A program made the translations under genes and the position numbers. The notes beneath the pieces are model-generated. The model worked only from the letters and a program-made list of their open reading frames with translations, was not told the origin of the DNA and made no database searches. From Dermatophilus congolensis (GTDB lineage Bacteria > Actinomycetota > Actinomycetes > Actinomycetales > Dermatophilaceae), in the NCBI RefSeq assembly GCF_900447215.1, contig NZ_UFYA01000001.1, positions 2,108,001 to 2,172,000 of the forward strand: 64,000 nucleotides of DNA, given 5' to 3'. Below, piece by piece: positions 1-9,251 of the stretch (the stretch's first letter is position 1; each line of letters starts with the position of its first letter).

Positions 1-473
1 GAGCCAACCTCACTGTGATTCTTGCGACTTGTTCCCCCCGCCATGAGGCAGTCACACATGTTGATAAGGCTGCCCAGCGTGACAAATGGGAACAGGATGG
101 TTTGTTTCAACCCCACCGTGTGAGCCCCACCTGCTTGCTCTTCAAGGATCGAACCCTCCCGGACGTGGTGACCCAAACCAAGATTGGCACCCTGGAGGAA
201 CACTGCCTTAGCCGCATATCCACCTTTGAGCTGTACATCGGGACCAATGATGCAATCCTCTACCGTCACTGGGCCTTCCCGTCCCAGCTCGGCCCCAGAA
301 CTGATGACAGTACGAGCCCCCCGGATACGAGCTCCAGGGTGGATGATGACCCGCTCACCACTGATACGGTCCGGATCCACATCCGCATCAATGGTGACCA
401 TGGCGGGATGGGGAATCGTAACCCCTTTAGCCACAAGGGTTTCCACCATGTTCATGTCTGTGCGCCCCGTCAT
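1..473 (-). CDS. Left-handed beta-helix protein, UDP-GlcNAc pyrophosphorylase-like (partial)
   Basis: The gene runs off the left window edge, so only about 157 N-terminal residues are visible. Read on the minus strand, the protein shows hexapeptide-like turns (DPDRISGERVIIHPGARI, then VTVEDCIIGPDVQLKGG) followed by HTVGLKQTILFPFVTLGS and MAGGTSRKNHSEVGS. These are recognisable from bacterial beta-helix proteins often labelled UDP-N-acetylglucosamine pyrophosphorylase-like. The start at 473 is chosen because AGGAGG lies just upstream. The enzymatic role of this bacterial family is not established to my knowledge, so the name is by family resemblance only. Plus-strand reading frames across the same stretch are shadows. 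Confidence 0.72.
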   Translation of the reverse strand, partial: MTGRTDMNMVETLVAKGVTIPHPAMVTIDADVDPDRISGERVIIHPGARIRGARTVISSGAELGREGPVTVEDCIIGPDVQLKGGYAAKAVFLQGANLGLGHHVREGSILEEQAGGAHTVGLKQTILFPFVTLGSLINMCDCLMAGGTSRKNHSEVG

Positions 474-622
474 ATCCGCCTCCTGCTGAGCCAGCGTTTT
501 CGTGTACCAGACAGTCTTCTTCGGCAGTCTGCCAGTTCAGTGGTGCAGCCGGGCTAATAACAGCTGCATACAGCTTGCCTGCGCGGAGACACTTCACGAA
601 ACGCTCCGCGCAGACAGGGCGT

Positions 623-1795
623 TTAGAGAGCTTTCGCGATGGCAGCAACGACTTCTTCAAGCACCGGCAAGGGGGTGGCGATGTTGATGCGGGCCATCCC
701 CACAGCTGCGGCCCCGAGGTCAGGCCCAGCGTTCAGCACGACATTGCTCTTTTCCTCAATGATGCGAGTGGGGTCATCCCCCAGACCTGCACCACCACGC
801 ACACCGCGGAAATCCAGCAAAGCCAGGAAGGTACCTTCAGGCATGCGGTAACGCACACCCGGAAGTTTTTCCTCGACAAGTTCAACTAGACGCCGCCGGT
901 TACGATCCAGGTAGGAAACAAGACCTTCAAGCCATTCATCACCCTGGTCATAGGCAGCGATGTTGGCGAAAATTCCCGGTCGCGAAGCCCAAATCCAGCG
1001 GCTGGCTTTCTCCCACGCAGCATGATGGTCAGGGTTAGTGAGAATGATCTGTGCACATTTGAGCCCAGCAAGGTTGAACGATTTACTCGCAGAAATAGCG
1101 GTGATGCTGTGCGCAGCAGTGCGCTCATCCAGTGATGCGTACGGGATGTGGCTGTGCCCCGGATAAACGATAGGTGCATGGATCTCGTCAGCGAAGACAA
1201 GACCACCCTTGGCTACAACGACATCGGCGATGGCCAAAAGCTCACCACGGGTGAGGACACGCCCAACAGGGTTGTGCGGATTGCACAGAACAAGCAGCTC
1301 GGCACCTTGCTCAAAAGCAGCGGCGAGCGCTTCTAGGTCGTAGGTGTAATAGCCAAAGTCATCACAGCTTAAGGGGACTTGGATGACATCCCGGTCAAAG
1401 TAGGTGGGCAAAGTCAAGAACGGCATGTATGCCGGAGTGGGAACGATGACGGGGGTGCCGGGGGTGGTGTAAGCCTCAATGACGGCAACCAGTCCAGCCA
1501 AGACATCCGGAATGGGGTGGACGCTTCCAGGCTCCGGGGCCCAGCCCCAATGACGTTTTGAGAAATCGGTGTAGGCACGGGCTAGCTGTGTGTTGTCGCT
1601 GTCCGGTGAGTATCCAAGTGCGCCGGTGTTGACCAGATCAGTGACAGCGGCGCGGACCGGCTCACACAGCGGGAAATCCATCTCGGCGATCCACGCGGCG
1701 AGCGCACCAGGTTTTTTCATCCATTTCGCGGTGCCCCAGCTGCGGATCTGGTCAGTGGTAATGGCGTCGTATTGGCTGGTGAGGTCGATGGCCAC
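623..1795 (-). CDS. MalY/PatB family pyridoxal-phosphate aminotransferase (C-S lyase)
   Basis: A 390-residue fold-type I PLP enzyme of the MalY/PatB branch, whose characterised members cleave cystathionine or cysteine conjugates (beta-C-S lyase). The N-terminus has the family's WGTAKWMKKPG-type segment, followed by VLCNPHNPVGRV, the Asp-containing FADEIHAPIVYPG, and the Schiff-base lysine near residue 238 in SASKSFNLAGLK. Length is normal for the family. It lies downstream of asd on the same strand, but a strong hairpin at 1825-1864 separates them. A role in methionine or cysteine metabolism is plausible from the family and from asd next door; the substrate cannot be read from sequence. Confidence 0.88.
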   Translation of the reverse strand: MAIDLTSQYDAITTDQIRSWGTAKWMKKPGALAAWIAEMDFPLCEPVRAAVTDLVNTGALGYSPDSDNTQLARAYTDFSKRHWGWAPEPGSVHPIPDVLAGLVAVIEAYTTPGTPVIVPTPAYMPFLTLPTYFDRDVIQVPLSCDDFGYYTYDLEALAAAFEQGAELLVLCNPHNPVGRVLTRGELLAIADVVVAKGGLVFADEIHAPIVYPGHSHIPYASLDERTAAHSITAISASKSFNLAGLKCAQIILTNPDHHAAWEKASRWIWASRPGIFANIAAYDQGDEWLEGLVSYLDRNRRRLVELVEEKLPGVRYRMPEGTFLALLDFRGVRGGAGLGDDPTRIIEEKSNVVLNAGPDLGAAAVGMARINIATPLPVLEEVVAAIAKAL

Positions 1796-1824
1796 GGATT
1801 CTCCTTGGTGGGCGGGTATGGGTT

Positions 1825-1864
1825 AGGCGGTGCACCGGCGCGTGGGTTAGCCGGTGCACCGCCT
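1825..1864 (-). terminator. Hairpin terminator after asd
   Basis: A perfect 15-bp inverted repeat (1825-1839 with 1850-1864, 10-nt loop) lies 14 nt past the asd stop codon and before the MalY gene. There is no long T run, as is common in actinobacteria. Confidence 0.7.
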
Positions 1865-1877
1865 CTCAAGAGGTCGG

Positions 1878-2921
<1,044 letters not shown>

Positions 2922-3112
2922 CTAGGCCCACACAAACCACATCATCCACTGTGCGAGACACCCACGCCCACAGTGCGGAACATACCTAAGACACGCTCCA
3001 CCTGCCCACCTCCCTGCCCTGCCACGAAACCCCGCCCACCACCACCTGAACACCAATTCCACCGGCCCTGACCAACAACACCCGGAGCGCACTGCCGATT
3101 ACGCTGACAGAC

Positions 3113-3748
3113 GTGACCGCTTCCTACCCGCGCCTCATGGTGCGCCAATTGTCGAAATCGTTTGACGGGCGCGCCGTCTTCTCCGGCGTGGATCTGGACG
3201 TCCACGAAGGCGAAATCGTCTCCATCTTCGGCCCCAACGGTGTTGGAAAGACCACCCTCCTACGCTGTCTCATGGGTGCTGAAGAACCCGACTCCGGCGA
3301 TGTCTTCCTCGACGGCGAACCCATGCACGAAACCGACCCCCAAGTCCGCCGCCGCGTCGCCGCCATCCTCGACGACATGGCCTTCTTCTCCGACGTCACT
3401 GTGTGGGAACACCTCGACCTTCTGGCCCGCGCCCACGGCTCCGATGAAACCGACATCGTCGATACCGCCCTACGCACACTCGGACTTGCTGACGTCGCCG
3501 ATCAAATCCCCGACACTCTTTCTTCCGGACAACGCCGCCGCCTAGGCCTAGCCACCACCCTGGTACGCCCCTTCGACCTACTCATCCTCGATGAACCAGA
3601 ACAACGCCTGGACACCGCCGGACGTATCTGGCTGGGAGCCCACCTAAACAAACTCGCCAAAGAAGGCTGCTCGGTCCTGATGTCTACACACTCCAGCGAA
3701 CTCGCCGCAGCTATCTCCGCCCGCCGTATCCACCTGCGCCACCTCTGA
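3113..3748 (+). CDS. ABC transporter ATP-binding protein
   Basis: A 211-residue single-domain ATPase with GTG start. Walker A GPNGVGKTT lies near residue 40, the signature is SSGQRRRLGLA, Walker B is FDLLILDEPEQ, and the switch histidine is in MSTHSS. The sequence following Walker B is EQRLD instead of the usual T-x-x-LD, a small departure. It is followed 10 nt downstream by a large membrane protein, so the pair probably forms one transporter. Substrate is unknown; the compact size resembles ATPases of drug or lantibiotic-type ABC-2 exporters. Confidence 0.9.
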   Translation: MTASYPRLMVRQLSKSFDGRAVFSGVDLDVHEGEIVSIFGPNGVGKTTLLRCLMGAEEPDSGDVFLDGEPMHETDPQVRRRVAAILDDMAFFSDVTVWEHLDLLARAHGSDETDIVDTALRTLGLADVADQIPDTLSSGQRRRLGLATTLVRPFDLLILDEPEQRLDTAGRIWLGAHLNKLAKEGCSVLMSTHSSELAAAISARRIHLRHL

Positions 3749-3758
3749 AACCACCCGC

Positions 3759-5273
3759 ATGAGCACCGAAAACCCACCCACCAAAACCCGTAGCCAACCA
3801 CCCATCGACCGCACCGCATCCGAAGACCTCGCTCACGAGGCCCTCATCACCCTGCGATCAGCCCAAATCGATACCACCTTCACTCGCGGCGACATTGGCC
3901 CCTGGAGCGGACTACACCTAGTCACTCTCCTGCTGGTCATGACCGCCATCTTCCTCTGGGCGCTTATCCGCGGCGCTGGCGCAGGACTATCCCAATCCGA
4001 CTTCATCGCCTCACCCCCCTTCCTCGCAACCGGCATCATTCTCCTCGCCACCGGCACCAGCGTCCTCCTAGCCACCGCCGCAGGCCCCCTCGGCGCATCA
4101 CACCCCCTGCGCAGCTGGCTGCTTACCTCCCCGGCCGACCGTGCCACCCTCACCCGCGGTTCCTACCGCGCCATCGGTACCGCTTGCGGCATCATCGGCG
4201 CAGTCGCCCTAGGGTTCGCTGTCTCTCTCACCGGCCACGGCCCCATCCGTATCCTCACCTCAACTGCCCTAGGATTCGCTGGCGGGCTGACCCTCACCAA
4301 AATCCTCGCCGTCGGGCAACACCGCCCCGGTAGCGAAGACATCGCACGCCTTGCCGGGAAAGTCCTCATCGCCATTGCCTCACTCACCCTTACCCTGGGC
4401 ATCCTTCCTGGATGGTCCACCGTCGCTGAGCTGTACGCCGCCCCCACCAACACATGGGGACCAGCCCTGGACCTGCTCACCACGGTCATACTCATCCTCA
4501 TCATGTGGCGCCTAGAACAACCCATGCGAGCCTCCGCACGTCACCTATCCGTAGGAGCACTCGCCCGTGGAGGCGATTTCGTTGACGCACTCAGCGTCTC
4601 CACTGTCATGCTCGACTCCACCCCGCTACGCGCCATCACCCGCCCAGCCACCCGCCGTCGCCTACACTCCACCCCCACCCGCCGCCGCGGCCTGGGCGCA
4701 CTGCTAGAAACAGATATCCGCCGCGTCCGCCGCGACGGATTCAGCATCCTCGCCGTCCTGTGCGCAATTCCACTGCCCGCCACAGCATCCGCAGTTCTAG
4801 GCACCACCGGAGGATGGTGGGCCGCACTCATCGTCGGCTACTACGTCACCGCTACCTTCACCGACGGATACACCAACTACGCCCGCTCGGACTCCATCCG
4901 CCGAAGCCTGCCCTTCACCCCACTCAAAGCCCGACTCACCCTCCTAGCAGCCCCCACCGCGATCGCAGCTACCTGGTCATTCATCGCCCTCATCTTGGCC
5001 CGAGTACACCCCCTGACCTGGCCCATCCTCATCACAGCGGCACTAGCTGGAGCTGTCCGATCCGCCCAACCCCGTGACATCCGTTCCGCCTCATCAGCTA
5101 TGGCCTCCACCCCTATGGGCGTAATTCCCCTAGGACTTTTAGCTCTCATCGCCCGCGGCTACGACACTCTTCTTTTGCCCGGACTTCTCGTCGCCGTTGG
5201 TCTTCCTATTCCCGCATTCATCACCGCATTAGCTCCCCTTGCTTATTACCTCCTGAGAAACCGACAAACATGA
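3759..5273 (+). CDS. Polytopic membrane protein, probable permease of the upstream ATPase (DUF6297-like)
   Basis: A 504-residue protein with many hydrophobic segments from about residue 50 to the C-terminus (LVTLLLVMTAIFLWALI, VLIAIASLTLTLGILP and others) and a basic central stretch. It starts 10 nt after the ATPase and is almost certainly co-transcribed with it. The overall design resembles actinobacterial DUF6297 proteins that sit next to ABC ATPases; that assignment is tentative. No substrate can be inferred. Confidence 0.7.
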   Translation: MSTENPPTKTRSQPPIDRTASEDLAHEALITLRSAQIDTTFTRGDIGPWSGLHLVTLLLVMTAIFLWALIRGAGAGLSQSDFIASPPFLATGIILLATGTSVLLATAAGPLGASHPLRSWLLTSPADRATLTRGSYRAIGTACGIIGAVALGFAVSLTGHGPIRILTSTALGFAGGLTLTKILAVGQHRPGSEDIARLAGKVLIAIASLTLTLGILPGWSTVAELYAAPTNTWGPALDLLTTVILILIMWRLEQPMRASARHLSVGALARGGDFVDALSVSTVMLDSTPLRAITRPATRRRLHSTPTRRRGLGALLETDIRRVRRDGFSILAVLCAIPLPATASAVLGTTGGWWAALIVGYYVTATFTDGYTNYARSDSIRRSLPFTPLKARLTLLAAPTAIAATWSFIALILARVHPLTWPILITAALAGAVRSAQPRDIRSASSAMASTPMGVIPLGLLALIARGYDTLLLPGLLVAVGLPIPAFITALAPLAYYLLRNRQT

Positions 5274-5356
5274 AAAAGAAAAACTCGTAACACAATGCTG
5301 TGAAACGCATCACGCCATACGATGTCGAAAGACATCTCAACGACGAGGAGAATCAG

Positions 5357-6643
5357 ATGAGCAATGTGGCTCGCCTGGACCTGGACGGATCCACCTATGA
5401 ACTACCCATCGTGGTGGGCACCGAGAACGAACACGCTATCGACATCTCGAAACTCCGTACCGAAACCGGCTACATCACCCTCGACGATGGATATGGCAAC
5501 ACCGGATCCACCAAATCCGCGATTACCTACATCGATGGCGAAGCAGGCATTCTCCGATACCGCGGCTACCCCATTGAAGAACTCGCCGAAGGAAGCTCCT
5601 TCGTCGAAACAGCCTGGCTCGTCATCTTCGGTGAACTCCCCACCATCGAGCAACGTGATCGCTTTAGCGACCTTCTCGCCGAAAACGCCATGATCGACGA
5701 GAACATGAAAAAACACTTCGATGGCTTTCCTCCAAAAGCACACCCCATGGCCATCCTCTCGGCCATGATCCAAACGCTTTCAGCCCATGAACCCGAAGTA
5801 ATGGAAGCCAACGACGAAAGCAGCATCGAAACCGCTGCAGCCGTCCTCATCTCCAAAGTCCGCACCATCGCCGCCGCTGCCTACAAGTCAAGCATCGGCG
5901 AACCCATCGCCTACCCCCGCTACAACCTCAAATACGTCGAGAACTTCATGCACATGATGTTCTCCGTGCCCTACAAGCAATTCGAGTGCACCCCCGCTAT
6001 GTCCCGCGCACTCAACCTGTTCCTTGTCCTGCACGCCGACCATGAGCAAAACTGCTCCACCTCCACCGTCCGCATGGTCGCCTCCAGCCAGGCCAACATC
6101 TTCGCCTCAGCCTCTGCAGGCGTCTCAGCGCTGTGGGGCCCCCGCCACGGCGGCGCCAACATGGCCGTTATCAAAATGCTCGAAGAGATCAAAGAACGCG
6201 ACATCGCAGTCTCCGAGTACGTAAAGAAAGTCAAAAACAAAGAAGACGGCGTCAAACTTCAAGGGTTCGGTCACCGCGTTTACCGCAACTTTGACCCGCG
6301 ATCGAAAATTCTGCGCTCGGCCGCAGACGACCTATTCTCCGAACTCGAAGTCAAAGATGATCTTCTCGACATCGCTCAAGAACTCGCTGACGCAGCCCTC
6401 AACGACGACTACTTCATCGAGCGCAAGCTTTACCCCAATGTCGACTTTTACTCCGGCATTATTCTGCGAGCCCTGGGCATACCCCTGGAAATGTTCACAG
6501 TCATGTTCGCCATAGGCCGCATGCCCGGATGGATCGCCAACTGGAAAGAAATCCACGACGACCCTAAAGGACGCATCTACCGGCCGCGCCAGATTTACAC
6601 AGGTGAGACCGCACGTTCCTGGAAACCACGCACCGAACGCTGA
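5357..6643 (+). CDS. gltA: Citrate synthase
   Basis: Condenses acetyl-CoA and oxaloacetate in the first step of the citric acid cycle. I place the start at the ATG at 5357, giving 428 residues, because GAGGAG precedes it at the right distance; an in-frame GTG at 5300 would add 19 residues not typical of the family. The three catalytic residues are visible: His in WGPRHGGAN, His in GFGHRVYRNFDP, and Asp in NVDFYSG. HADHEQNCSTSTVR is also conserved. The gene stands alone between a transporter pair and an exporter. Confidence 0.95.
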   Translation: MSNVARLDLDGSTYELPIVVGTENEHAIDISKLRTETGYITLDDGYGNTGSTKSAITYIDGEAGILRYRGYPIEELAEGSSFVETAWLVIFGELPTIEQRDRFSDLLAENAMIDENMKKHFDGFPPKAHPMAILSAMIQTLSAHEPEVMEANDESSIETAAAVLISKVRTIAAAAYKSSIGEPIAYPRYNLKYVENFMHMMFSVPYKQFECTPAMSRALNLFLVLHADHEQNCSTSTVRMVASSQANIFASASAGVSALWGPRHGGANMAVIKMLEEIKERDIAVSEYVKKVKNKEDGVKLQGFGHRVYRNFDPRSKILRSAADDLFSELEVKDDLLDIAQELADAALNDDYFIERKLYPNVDFYSGIILRALGIPLEMFTVMFAIGRMPGWIANWKEIHDDPKGRIYRPRQIYTGETARSWKPRTER

Positions 6644-6670
6644 CCTATTCACGCCATAATTTCGCACCCC

Positions 6671-6709
6671 GATATGGCTCCTCCACGGCTGACGCCCAGG
6701 AGCCATATC
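6671..6709 (+). terminator. gltA terminator hairpin overlapping the next gene's ribosome-binding site
   Basis: A perfect 12-bp inverted repeat (6671-6682 with 6698-6709, 15-nt loop) lies 27 nt after gltA. The right arm begins with AGGAG, which is also the only good Shine-Dalgarno for the GTG at 6711, so the stem could hide that site. Confidence 0.6.
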
Positions 6710-6710
6710 G

Positions 6711-7952
6711 GTGTACGTTGAACGCGTGAGCAGCGCGTCGACGACCCCCAGCCCCGCCGACTCCGGGCCCGGCAACAACCCAGACACCCGATCGCGACCA
6801 ATCCCGCAATTCGCGCTCATTCTTGGCGGACTAGCCGCCATCTGGGTCGTCATGCTCGGCATCAATGCCCAATCAAGCCTTGTAGGACCAGTCTTTCTGA
6901 CCATCAACTTGTTCGTTGTTGTCTACCCACTACAGCAACGACTCAACAAACGAGGCTTTCCACCTCTTATCGGCGCACTCGTATCTGGCCTACTCGTCGC
7001 AGCGATCCTCATCGCTTTCTTCGGCTCACTGGCCTGGGCAACTGCACGCTTTATCGTCGAAATACCTCAATACCAAGGGCAATTCATTCTTCTCTACTCT
7101 CAGATGATTGACTGGCTCCGCGGCATGGGGATCAGCGAACAACAAGTAATCGAGCAACTCGAAGACCTCCAGCGCCAGGTATCACCCTCCAACGCAGTCG
7201 CCGTCCTCCAAAGCGCACTCAGTGGCCTCACCGGCATCCTTTCCGCCTTCGCGGTATTACTGACAGTGATCTTTGTAGGCCTCATCGACTCGATGAGCAC
7301 AGACCGCCGCGCAGCGATGCTGCTACGCACCAAACCCTCCCTGACCCACGCGCTCTTGGACTTCGCTCAAGGAGTACGCCGTTACTGGATCGTCTCAACC
7401 ACCTTCGGCCTCATCGTCTCGGCGATGAACGTTGCGGTCCTGCTCTACCTCGATGTCCCCCTGCCATGGGTCTGGGGCCTGTTCACATTCCTCACCAACT
7501 ACATTCCCAACATCGGATTTGTGATGGGCCTGGTACCACCAGCCATCATGGCGCTCCTGGCCAATGACCCTCTCACCTCGCTCATCGTTATCATCACGTT
7601 CTCCGTCATTAACTTCGTGATGCAATCAGTCATCCAGCCAAAGTTCACCGGTGATTCTGTTGGAGTTACCGCCAGCGTCTCCCTCATTTCACTGCTGTTT
7701 TGGAGCTGGGCCCTAGGACCTCTCGGAGCGATCCTCGCTCTACCAGCAACGCTGCTTCTCAAAACGATCCTTATCGACATCGACCCAGACCTGCGCTGGC
7801 TCAATGTTCTCTTCGCCTCTGATCCCTCCAACGGTGAACCACTAGCTGGCAACCCAGAACGCGGCGCCAAAAACACCGACACCACTCCTACCGAGGCAAC
7901 AGCGCCTTCCTGCCCTAGCGAGCGTCACGACGCAGCTTCTGCTCAGGGGTAA
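6711..7952 (+). CDS. AI-2E family transporter (PerM/UPF0118-type membrane protein)
   Basis: A 413-residue protein with a proline/serine-rich N-terminus, two paired hydrophobic segments, a soluble stretch (about residues 110-170) and a C-terminal block of transmembrane helices including WVWGLFTFLTNYIPNIG and the conserved VIQPKFTGDSVGV segment of the family. Members export small molecules or ions, and the autoinducer-2 role is proven for only a few. The start at GTG 6711 is supported by AGGAG 8 nt upstream; GTG 6726 is an alternative. The C-terminal tail is polar and low complexity. Confidence 0.85.
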   Translation: MYVERVSSASTTPSPADSGPGNNPDTRSRPIPQFALILGGLAAIWVVMLGINAQSSLVGPVFLTINLFVVVYPLQQRLNKRGFPPLIGALVSGLLVAAILIAFFGSLAWATARFIVEIPQYQGQFILLYSQMIDWLRGMGISEQQVIEQLEDLQRQVSPSNAVAVLQSALSGLTGILSAFAVLLTVIFVGLIDSMSTDRRAAMLLRTKPSLTHALLDFAQGVRRYWIVSTTFGLIVSAMNVAVLLYLDVPLPWVWGLFTFLTNYIPNIGFVMGLVPPAIMALLANDPLTSLIVIITFSVINFVMQSVIQPKFTGDSVGVTASVSLISLLFWSWALGPLGAILALPATLLLKTILIDIDPDLRWLNVLFASDPSNGEPLAGNPERGAKNTDTTPTEATAPSCPSERHDAASAQG

Positions 7953-7973
7953 CCACCGCGATTCTTCTACATA

Positions 7974-8024
7974 TTTGTGTTGAATATTTTTGAGGGGCTA
8001 ACACTTAAAAATATTCAACACAAA
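7974..8024. terminator. Bidirectional terminator, perfect 18-bp inverted repeat
   Basis: An AT-rich perfect inverted repeat (7974-7991 with 8007-8024, 15-nt loop) lies between two convergent genes. A T run or A run flanks each arm, so it can act in both directions. Confidence 0.7.
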
Positions 8025-8036
8025 ACTAAAAGAAAA

Positions 8037-8894
8037 TTATCCAAATAAACGATCTAAGAAAGGACGCTCCGGGGGTGGGCCACAACGGTACGCAAGCCAG
8101 TGCATGATCGGTTCCCAATGCGAAGCCACATAACGCGTGGTGTGACCTCCCTTGTCAAAAATAGTTGGTGTTCCCGGTAACGCCGCAGCCATCGCCTTCG
8201 AAGCCGCATAAAATGCATCCTGTTTACCGCAAGCAATAGCGCACGGAATCTCACGCAACTGCTCCAGCTTTCCGAACGGATTATTCACTTCAAAGGCGCG
8301 CTTGTTATCAAACATCAGCGTGGGGTTCTCTAGCGGCGTGCGACGCAGAGCAGGCGCAACCACCCCCACCCCCATCACCCGCGTTGGCCCCAACTGCGCA
8401 GCCAAACGCAACGCGCCAAAGCCACCCATAGACACACCAGTCAAGGCAAAACGGTCCGTATCCAGGCCTAACGCGGCCACCAAGGGCAGAAAATCGTCCA
8501 CCACCATTGCCGCAGTGTCAATACCATTGTTATGGCGGTGCCAATAATGACGCCCCCCATCAACCGCCGCCACTGTCAACCCAGTACGCCGCGAAACACC
8601 TGGAGCATCCAACCGCTCCACAAACCAGTTCGCACTCGTACCCAGAGAATGCAACGCAATCACCAGATGCGATGGACCCTCCGGACGAGTCACTACCCAG
8701 TTAATCGAACGCCCTGGCCAATGCTTAGACGTCAGCGTCCCCCGCTCAATCTTCACCACAGGCGGATCCAGAGCCGGGGCAGGCCTACCTACAAAAGCCG
8801 CAGCCGCTGCCGACACCCCTCCCATGAGTACAGCTCGCCGCGAAGGGGCTGACTGCGGGCCGCTTGGGGAGGCCCATTCACTGGCGAGGTGCAC
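8037..8894 (-). CDS. Secreted alpha/beta-hydrolase, putative esterase family
   Basis: The protein has a Tat-like export signal (SRRAVLMGGVSAAAAAF) followed by a hydrolase domain with the nucleophile elbow GVSMGGFGALRLA and a late catalytic histidine in KGGHTTRYV. The fold resembles the esterase D/antigen 85-type family (PF00756). The start is uncertain. GTG at 8894 puts the twin arginines about 20 residues in; ATG at 8910 or GTG at 8963 are also open, but the latter adds an odd cysteine-rich leader that includes a short hairpin (GCAGGC...GCCTGC). It converges on the AI-2E gene. The substrate is unknown. Confidence 0.75.
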   Translation of the reverse strand: MHLASEWASPSGPQSAPSRRAVLMGGVSAAAAAFVGRPAPALDPPVVKIERGTLTSKHWPGRSINWVVTRPEGPSHLVIALHSLGTSANWFVERLDAPGVSRRTGLTVAAVDGGRHYWHRHNNGIDTAAMVVDDFLPLVAALGLDTDRFALTGVSMGGFGALRLAAQLGPTRVMGVGVVAPALRRTPLENPTLMFDNKRAFEVNNPFGKLEQLREIPCAIACGKQDAFYAASKAMAAALPGTPTIFDKGGHTTRYVASHWEPIMHWLAYRCGPPPERPFLDRLFG

Positions 8895-9161
8895 TTTCCA
8901 AGTCTCGCACATGCAGGTCGAGGCACAGGCATCCACGCAGGCGAGAAGCCTGCGCACACACACTCACATTCTCAGCTACGACACAACCCCCGCCCAAAGG
9001 AGACCTTCACCACACTCACCCCAAAAACGAATAGCAAACACCCAATCAAAACGACCGACCCAAACAAATGTCCAAAATTTGTCCAAAAAATTAAAACGAT
9101 TACTACACCACTGAAAACGTTAACAACAACATAATCAACACCCCACATGTCGACAAATAGA

Positions 9162-9209
9162 TTGCGCGAATAATAAAACCCCCATCGAATTAGAAGACGA
9201 TTTGCGCGA
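9162..9209 (+). promoter_or_regulatory. Tandem TTGCGCGA repeats upstream of phosphoketolase
   Basis: The octamer TTGCGCGA occurs at 9162-9169 and 9202-9209, 40 bp apart, in an AT-rich leader just ahead of the phosphoketolase gene. Spacing of about four helical turns suggests possible operator sites. The surrounding 290-bp interval (8964-9251) holds no gene. Confidence 0.3.
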
Positions 9210-9251
9210 CACTTAAAAGAACCGAAATACACACCAAGATCGAGGACACGA

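Noticed and set aside
15-557. A long plus-strand open frame at the left edge
   Set aside because: It lies antisense to the clear beta-helix protein coding frame, has no ribosome-binding site, and its translation resembles no protein.
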